DNA of 64,000 nucleotides from Cellulophaga sp. BC115SP (lineage in GTDB: Bacteria > Bacteroidota > Bacteroidia > Cytophagales > Spirosomataceae). The DNA lies in assembly GCF_009905545.1 (NCBI RefSeq), contig NZ_JAAALB010000031.1, positions 1-64,000 on the forward strand, in the 5' to 3' direction. Each line of letters opens with the position of its first letter. The first letter of the stretch is position 1. Positions 59,428 to 64,000 of this stretch are shown here, piece after piece. The translations under genes and the position numbers were made by a program. The notes beneath the pieces are model-generated. The model was not told the DNA's origin. It made no database searches and saw nothing but the letters and a program-made list of their open reading frames with translations.

Positions 59428-60354
59428 TCAGTACCATTTTTCTATTCCTGCTGGTGCTGTCCATTGGAATTTAGGCTCATAATGCTCCCAAACTATTTTT
59501 GAAACGTTTCTTAATAATTGATACCCTTCATTATTTCTCGTCCATGATTCGTCCTTTTGATTTTTAGTGGTAACACAAACTACATAGTCACCAGAAGGAG
59601 CATTTACTAAAAATACCTCAGATCTTGACTGATTTACTGCACCTTGTTTAGATGCCACCTGAATCGTTGGAGGAATTTGACTTAGTGCTTCGCCATCCCA
59701 ATAAATTCTCACCATATTGCGGTAAATACGCTCGCTAGCAGCAGGATTAATTACTTCCCCTTTTCTAATTTTTACTAATAATTCAGCCATTTCTCTAGGG
59801 GTAGTTTGTCCCCAGCCATAAATTTTACGATAGGACTCACGACCAGCAGTACGCGAATTGACCCTAGTATTTTCAAAACCATTAGCAGCTAGCCATTCGT
59901 TGATAGCTGTACCTGTAGCCATAGCCTGACACCAAAGACTGGCGGTGTTGTCAGAAGTAGTAATCATCAGCATAGCAACTTTGCTCAAAGCGATTTTTTC
60001 ACCATCCTTAAACGATCCTAAAATATCTTCTCCCGCATACAAAAGGGAGTCTTTGTAGGTAAGAATCGCGTGATAATCCAATTCGCCTTTCTCGATTTTG
60101 TTGAACAACCCAATGGTTATAGGCACCTTAATCATACTTGCCGTTGGAAAAACGGTATCTGCTTGAATAGCAACGCCCGTGTTTTTTTTCAGATGTTTCA
60201 CATAAATGCCCGCCACACCTTGAAAGTTATTCACGAGAACTTGAAGCTTTTTCTCCAGTGCTTTATCCGTTTTGAAAGAATTCGTGGGAGCTTGGGCAAA
60301 GAGTTGAGAAGAAAATAAAATGAACAGAATCTTGAGGTAAAATGTTTTTCTCAT
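59428..60354 (-). CDS. Exported class A beta-lactamase-fold serine hydrolase
   Basis: The 308-residue protein has a signal peptide (FYLKILFILFSSQLFAQ) and the serine beta-lactamase/penicillin-binding fold. Motif 1 S-x-x-K is SMIK (PTASMIKVPITIGLF near residue 73) and motif 2 SDN is in ITTSDNTASLW. The third box, KTG in beta-lactamases, reads KQG (ASKQGAVNQSRSEV). The omega-loop region has GRESYRKIYGWGQTTPREMA with a Glu but not the Asn that goes with it in classical enzymes. A role as a D,D-peptidase or an unrelated hydrolase is as likely as beta-lactam hydrolysis. It should act in the periplasm. Confidence 0.9.
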   Translation of the reverse strand: MRKTFYLKILFILFSSQLFAQAPTNSFKTDKALEKKLQVLVNNFQGVAGIYVKHLKKNTGVAIQADTVFPTASMIKVPITIGLFNKIEKGELDYHAILTYKDSLLYAGEDILGSFKDGEKIALSKVAMLMITTSDNTASLWCQAMATGTAINEWLAANGFENTRVNSRTAGRESYRKIYGWGQTTPREMAELLVKIRKGEVINPAASERIYRNMVRIYWDGEALSQIPPTIQVASKQGAVNQSRSEVFLVNAPSGDYVVCVTTKNQKDESWTRNNEGYQLLRNVSKIVWEHYEPKFQWTAPAGIEKWY

Positions 60355-60451
60355 AGTTTTTGATGAAATTGTTAAAAGTTTATAAAAGGCAAACGCCTTT
60401 CAACCAATTTACTATTTATCGAGCAATTACAATCTCTCTCGTACCTATAAA

Positions 60452-60898
60452 ATGCAACAATTCATTTTTATTTTCTTAGCTTTTCTTTGTGGGGCTGTAT
60501 TTCCTACGCAGGCTGCATTTAATGGCAAAATGGCCGCAATTGTTGGTCATCCGATTTTGGCGGCTATCCTCTCATTTATCACAGGGCTCATTGTTTTGAT
60601 TGTCTATGCAGTTATCACCCAGATACCTATGCAACAATTTACGGCATTCCGTACAGCGCCTTGGTATGTTTGGTTGGCGGGTATCTTAGGCGCTTTTTAT
60701 GTAAGCACGATTGTGGTATTAATGCCTCGATTAGGAGTAGCCTTAACTTTTGGTTTGGTGATAGCTGGGCAAATGACCATTTCGATACTAATGGACCATT
60801 TTGGTTTATTTAATCTTCCTGTACGTGAAATATCAGCAGGACGCCTCTTGGGGGCACTTTTATTATTAGCAGGTGTTGTACTTATTCGTAAATTCTAA
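60452..60898 (+). CDS. DMT superfamily transporter, YdcZ/DUF606 type
   Basis: The 148-residue protein has five predicted transmembrane segments. It begins MQQFIFIFLAFLCGAVFPTQ, followed by AAFNGKMA and the conserved PILAAILSFITGLIVLIVYA. A WYVWLAGILGAFYVSTIVVL segment and a final ALLLLAGVVLIRKF close it. It matches the small YdcZ family, whose members often work as pairs and whose substrates are mostly unknown. The stop codon overlaps the ATG of the Nudix gene by one base, so the two are coupled. The divergent hydrolase gene is about 100 bases away. Confidence 0.9.
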   Translation: MQQFIFIFLAFLCGAVFPTQAAFNGKMAAIVGHPILAAILSFITGLIVLIVYAVITQIPMQQFTAFRTAPWYVWLAGILGAFYVSTIVVLMPRLGVALTFGLVIAGQMTISILMDHFGLFNLPVREISAGRLLGALLLLAGVVLIRKF

Positions 60899-61437
60899 TG
60901 ACAAAGATGAAATTTTGTCCACAATGTGGAAAAGAACTCGTGTATAAAATCAAAGATGGCAGAGATAGACATTTTTGTCCCGACGAAAGTGAATGTGGAT
61001 ATGTCCACTGGAACAATCCTATTCCTGTTGTAGCCGCCATAGTAGAACATGAAGGAGAAATTATTTTGGCACGCAATGCCGCTTGGCCAGCCACATGGTA
61101 TGCCCTCATTACAGGATTTTTAGAGTCTGGAGAAACACCCGAAGAGGGAATTATTCGTGAGGTAAAAGAAGAACTAAATCTTGACGGCGAAATCGTTGAA
61201 TTAGTAGGTCTATATGAATTTCACCGAATGAACCAGTTGATTATTGCCTATCACATCAAAGCTACGGGCAGTATCCAACTTTCGGAAGAACTGGTGGATT
61301 ACAAACGTCTAAAACCTGAAGAAATCAAGCCTTGGCCAGCAGGTACTGGACGAGCTGTACAAGATTGGCAAGCTAAAAGAGGTATTTTCAACGAAATGTT
61401 TGATTTTACAAAAAGCTCATCAGCTACAGATGAATAA
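60898..61437 (+). CDS. Zinc-ribbon Nudix hydrolase
   Basis: The 179-residue protein starts with a zinc ribbon (FCPQCGKELVYKIKDG then HFCPDESECGY, C-x2-C and C-x5-C). The Nudix box G-x5-E-x7-REVKEELNL (GFLESGETPEEGII before it) lies near residues 78-100, with all metal-binding glutamates present. It lacks the usual Gly in the last position (NLD). The ribbon-plus-Nudix order resembles NudC-type NADH pyrophosphatases, but the SQPWPFPxS motif is not clear (IKPWPAGTG is a loose match). It probably cleaves a nucleotide diphosphate derivative in the cytosol. Coupled to the YdcZ transporter gene by a one-base overlap. Confidence 0.9.
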   Translation: MTKMKFCPQCGKELVYKIKDGRDRHFCPDESECGYVHWNNPIPVVAAIVEHEGEIILARNAAWPATWYALITGFLESGETPEEGIIREVKEELNLDGEIVELVGLYEFHRMNQLIIAYHIKATGSIQLSEELVDYKRLKPEEIKPWPAGTGRAVQDWQAKRGIFNEMFDFTKSSSATDE

Positions 61438-61556
61438 ACTCAACTGCTAAGTAGAATCGCTAGCCAAAGACGAGACATATTGTTAACTTTAACACTAATC
61501 TCTTCAAAAAATAAAGCTTAAACAGCTTCAATTATATGTATTCTCCTCGCACAACT

Positions 61557-62489
61557 ATGAAAAAGATCTCTCTTTGCTTTCTTGGGGTTGCACTAATGCT
61601 TCTATGTCAACATAGCTTTAGCCAAAAGTTTTTTGATCCTTCGGTCAAAAAAGTATTATTTCTCGGAAATAGTATTACCTATTCAGGCGAATATATCCAG
61701 CTATTCGAAACGATTTATCGTTTACAAAATCCAGAAAGTAAGGTAGAGTTTTATAATTGTGGACTTCCGAGCGAGACAGTTTCGGGGCTTTCTGAAGAAG
61801 GGCACGCCAATGGTCGATTCCCTCGCCCAGTATTATTTGAGCGTCTTGATAGGGTTTTGAAAATGATTCATCCAGATGTTGTTATTGCTACTTATGGCAT
61901 CAACGATGGTATTTATCAGCCTTTTTCAGAAGAACATTTTTTGAAGTTTCAGGAAGGTATCCAAAAACTTCATCAGCAAGTAGAAGCCATGGGGGCAAAA
62001 ATTATCCATGTGACACCTTCGGTTTATGAAGAAAAGAAAAACGACGCGACATTCAACTACGCTGAGGTCATGGATCGCTATGCACAATGGCTTATTACTC
62101 AAAAAAAATGGGAGGTTATTGACACTCATTTTCCTATGAAAAAGGCTTTGGAAGAAGCCAAAAAGAAAAACCCAGATGCTACGCTCGCCTCTGATGGTGT
62201 GCATCCCAACTCACAAGGGCACTGGATAATCTGTAGAAATATGTTGACCTATTTTGGCTTGAAAAAAGCCAAAAATGCAGAGGTTTGGACAGAATTATAT
62301 CCTAATCGCTCGGTAAGTAATCTGTTATTACTTTTCCAGAAAATCCAAGCAAGACATAATATCCTCAAAAACGCCTGGCTTCGAGCAACCCAACACACAC
62401 GCCCAGAAATGCCTGAGGGTTTACCAATGGATGAAGCTCTCACAAAAGCAAAAGTCCTTCAAATTGAAATAGATAGTCTTTTGAAATAA
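61557..62489 (+). CDS. Exported SGNH/GDSL hydrolase
   Basis: I choose the second ATG (MKKISLCFLGVALMLLCQHS), which gives a proper signal peptide; seven codons further up is another ATG. The 310-residue protein has the SGNH blocks. Block I is FLGNSITYSGEY with the nucleophilic Ser near residue 45, the Gly is in YNCGLPSETV, the Asn is in TYGINDGIY, and the Asp/His pair is in SDGVHPNSQGH. The family hydrolyses acetyl or other esters, often on polysaccharides. A helical tail (NRSVSNLLLLFQKIQARHNI) follows the core. The LytTR-type direct repeats start 12 bases after its stop codon. Confidence 0.92.
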   Translation: MKKISLCFLGVALMLLCQHSFSQKFFDPSVKKVLFLGNSITYSGEYIQLFETIYRLQNPESKVEFYNCGLPSETVSGLSEEGHANGRFPRPVLFERLDRVLKMIHPDVVIATYGINDGIYQPFSEEHFLKFQEGIQKLHQQVEAMGAKIIHVTPSVYEEKKNDATFNYAEVMDRYAQWLITQKKWEVIDTHFPMKKALEEAKKKNPDATLASDGVHPNSQGHWIICRNMLTYFGLKKAKNAEVWTELYPNRSVSNLLLLFQKIQARHNILKNAWLRATQHTRPEMPEGLPMDEALTKAKVLQIEIDSLLK

Positions 62490-62500
62490 GCAAAACCCTT

Positions 62501-62529
62501 TTCACCGACAAGCTTTTCCTATTCACCGA
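62501..62529 (+). promoter_or_regulatory. Candidate LytTR binding site: two direct repeats 21 bases apart
   Basis: TTCACCGA occurs at 62501-62508 and again at 62522-62529, each followed within a few bases by AAGCT. A 21-base period places both copies on the same face of the helix, as in the direct repeats bound by LytTR (AgrA/LytR-type) regulators. The repeats lie about 60 and 40 bases upstream of the -7 box of the histidine kinase/response regulator operon, a position that suits activation by the operon's own regulator. Confidence 0.7.
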
Positions 62530-62559
62530 GAAAGCTCATTCGTCAAGTCATTTTTTTTG

Positions 62560-62567
62560 TAGATTTG
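62560..62567 (+). promoter_or_regulatory. -7 box of the LytS/LytTR operon
   Basis: TAGATTTG fits TAnnTTTG. The predicted start would be near 62573, 17 bases before the ATG at 62590 and after the upstream TTG at 62569, which supports the ATG as the true start. A normal -33 TTG is missing, consistent with an activator-dependent promoter. Confidence 0.6.
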
Positions 62568-62589
62568 ATTGGTTTACGCTCAAATTTTC

Positions 62590-63579
62590 ATGCTCAATAA
62601 CTTCATATACAAGCGGGTAATAGGAGGGATGGCACTATTAGCTGCCCTTCTGGTCAATTTACCGATTATTATTCTCAACTTAGAACATTTACACAATTGG
62701 CAAATTGCCTTAATTGATGTAACAGTACAGGTATTTTGTTGCTTTGTGCTTGGGATAAGTGTAGTTGGGGTTTTGATGGAGAAAACACCCTATATCTGGG
62801 TAAATCATTTCAAAATGCTTGTGATTTGTGGCTTATTGATAGGTTATTGCTTTATGTTGGCAGGGCTCAACAGCCTATTTCTTCCTGTGCGGATGGGCAT
62901 GATTTCATCGATTATCATGCGTGGAGCGGTAGTGATAGTCATGATGTACCTATGGAGCAAAAATCTTATTGAGGCTGAAAGAAAAAATGCACTTTTACTC
63001 GAAAACCAGCAATTGAAACATGACAACGTGCTTTTTCAATTAAATGCGCTCAAAAATCAGCTAAATCCTCATTTTTTATTCAATTCACTTAATACCCTCA
63101 GTTGGTTAATTAACCAAGATACCGCCAAAAGTCAGGAGTATTTACAAAAACTTTCGCAGGTATTGCGCTATTCGTTGAGTATGCAGGAACAACAGTTAGT
63201 GAGTTTAAAAGATGAATTGATATTGGTAGAAAATTATGTTTTTTTGTTACAAATGCGTTTTGGCAATAATTTACACATTAATATTAGTCCAATAGAGCCC
63301 ACACCTTATCAGATTTTACCTCTTTCAATTCAGTTATTGATAGAAAATGCTATCAAACACAATGTGGTGTCATCGAGTAAGCCATTGCAAGTTGATATTT
63401 CATTTGAAGAAGAACATATCATAGTTTCGAATAAGATTTCACCCAAACTTCACGCTGAAGGCACAGGTATTGGCTTAGCCAACCTAGACAATCGATATAA
63501 ACTTATGACAGGCAAAAGTATTTCGATTCAAAAAGGTACATTATTTACCGTTAGATTACCCTTGATTAAGCAATCATAA
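62590..63579 (+). CDS. LytS-type sensor histidine kinase
   Basis: From the ATG (MLNNFIYKRVIGGMALLAAL) the protein is 329 residues long; a TTG seven codons up lies on the promoter and is unlikely. Four transmembrane helices fill residues about 10-130 with little extracytoplasmic sequence. A short coiled coil follows. The His_kinase domain (PF06580) has ALKNQLNPHFLFNSLNTLSW with the phospho-acceptor His, and the ATPase part has LLIENAIKHNV and GTGIGLANLDNRYKL. It senses a signal at or in the membrane and phosphorylates the response regulator encoded two bases after its stop codon. Direct repeats upstream suggest autoregulation. Confidence 0.93.
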   Translation: MLNNFIYKRVIGGMALLAALLVNLPIIILNLEHLHNWQIALIDVTVQVFCCFVLGISVVGVLMEKTPYIWVNHFKMLVICGLLIGYCFMLAGLNSLFLPVRMGMISSIIMRGAVVIVMMYLWSKNLIEAERKNALLLENQQLKHDNVLFQLNALKNQLNPHFLFNSLNTLSWLINQDTAKSQEYLQKLSQVLRYSLSMQEQQLVSLKDELILVENYVFLLQMRFGNNLHINISPIEPTPYQILPLSIQLLIENAIKHNVVSSSKPLQVDISFEEEHIIVSNKISPKLHAEGTGIGLANLDNRYKLMTGKSISIQKGTLFTVRLPLIKQS

Positions 63580-63581
63580 AA

Positions 63582-64000
63582 ATGGATCATCCACTAAAAA
63601 TAGTCATTGTAGAAGACGAGCCCGCAGCCGCAAGCCAATTGCAATTTTTGTTGGGGCAGATAGATACTCCCGTAGAAATTATTCACATCATTGAAGGCGT
63701 TGAAGAAGGTTTGGCTTGGTTTCAGGAGAATACAATGCCCGATTTGATTTTATCTGATATACAATTATCAGATGGGGTATCTTTTGAAATATATGAACAA
63801 ATCACTTTAGAAACACCCATTATTTTTACTACTGCTTTCGACGAATATGCTATTCGGGCTTTCAAGCTTAATAGCATTGACTATCTATTAAAACCTATCG
63901 ATCAAGAAGCGCTTACGGCTGCGATTCAAAAGTTTAAGAATCAGCAGCTTTATCATTATTCTCAGTTGCAATCGCTTCTTGCACAACAGGCTTTTATTGC
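63582..64000 (+). CDS. LytTR-type response regulator, partial (cut by window end)
   Basis: The first 139 codons are visible. A receiver domain starts MDHPLKIVIVEDEPAAASQL, with the acidic pocket in VEDEP, the phospho-acceptor Asp in LILSDIQLSDG near residue 56, and the Lys in YLLKPIDQEA near 105. The C-terminal output domain lies outside the window. The receiver sequence and the partner LytS-type kinase point to a LytTR DNA-binding domain. The start codon is two bases after the kinase stop codon, so the pair is co-transcribed and translationally coupled. Confidence 0.9.
   Translation, partial: MDHPLKIVIVEDEPAAASQLQFLLGQIDTPVEIIHIIEGVEEGLAWFQENTMPDLILSDIQLSDGVSFEIYEQITLETPIIFTTAFDEYAIRAFKLNSIDYLLKPIDQEALTAAIQKFKNQQLYHYSQLQSLLAQQAFI

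Noticed and set aside
1-64000. CRISPR array, prophage, integrative element or restriction-modification system
   Set aside because: No regularly spaced short direct repeats, integrase, phage structural gene, transposase or modification methyltransferase with a partner was found. The HNH protein is of the free-standing conserved type.

Overview
The window is an AT-rich piece of a Bacteroidota chromosome, most likely from the order Cytophagales. The evidence is protein content: DUF4301, DUF2480, BatD, an M61 peptidase, a tricorn-like S41 protease, and an M4 protease ending in a type IX secretion sorting domain. Promoters fit the Bacteroidetes type (TTG, about 20 bases, then TAnnTTTG) and most start codons lack a Shine-Dalgarno sequence. 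The content is chromosomal housekeeping and envelope genes. I see no phage, integrase, transposase, CRISPR array or biosynthetic cluster. The genus is not certain.

Layout. 1-12 kb: a thioredoxin-fold protein, a Tat-exported TIM-barrel protein, an inward-rectifier type potassium channel, an S66 LD-carboxypeptidase, YifB/ComM ATPase, an AraC regulator, a sigma factor, PrmA, a patatin lipase and an ectonucleotide phosphodiesterase. 12-24 kb: a 1570-residue exported protein of unknown function, an amidohydrolase, a DUF4301 protein, a polynucleotide-kinase-like protein with a damaged phosphatase half, and Lon. 24-34 kb: a purine permease next to an exported MTA/SAH nucleosidase, CobA with a siroheme nitrite/sulfite reductase, a coiled-coil lipoprotein, an ECF-like sigma factor with an overlapping small partner, endonuclease III, PnuC, and a small membrane protein beside a broken XRE regulator. 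34-50 kb: tRNA-Asn, RsmG with a glycosyltransferase, Tgt without its zinc cysteines, large exported proteases and three more peptidase or methyltransferase genes. 50-64 kb: rpmH-rnpA, a C-terminal processing protease, tsaB-DUF2480, an HNH protein, BatD, aroC-tadA, superoxide dismutase, tRNA-His, a beta-lactamase-fold hydrolase, a YdcZ transporter with a Nudix hydrolase, an SGNH hydrolase, and a LytS/LytTR two-component system cut by the right edge.

Functional links visible in the arrangement: the exported nucleosidase can release adenine for the adjacent permease; CobA makes the siroheme precursor used by the divergent-promoter nitrite/sulfite reductase; rpmH and rnpA, the glycosyltransferase and rsmG, aroC and tadA, the YdcZ transporter and Nudix gene, and tsaB and DUF2480 look like co-transcribed pairs; the histidine kinase and response regulator form an operon preceded by 21-base-spaced direct repeats typical of LytTR binding.

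The most distinctive non-coding content is a set of dispersed, palindromic intergenic repeats. One ~150-bp MITE-like family has five copies (6121, 9015, 33003, 45178, 46650); others are built on AGACGCAA/TTGCGTCT hairpins, TTTGAAGATTTGAAA arms, GCCATAAGCTAAAAG cores and TTGCC/TGCCT arms. They sit close to stop codons and account for most longer gene-free stretches. I found no convincing new defence or biosynthetic system; the best leads are the repeats, the zinc-site loss in Tgt, the degenerate PNKP, the exported nucleosidase/permease pair, the protease fusions and the 1570-residue protein.
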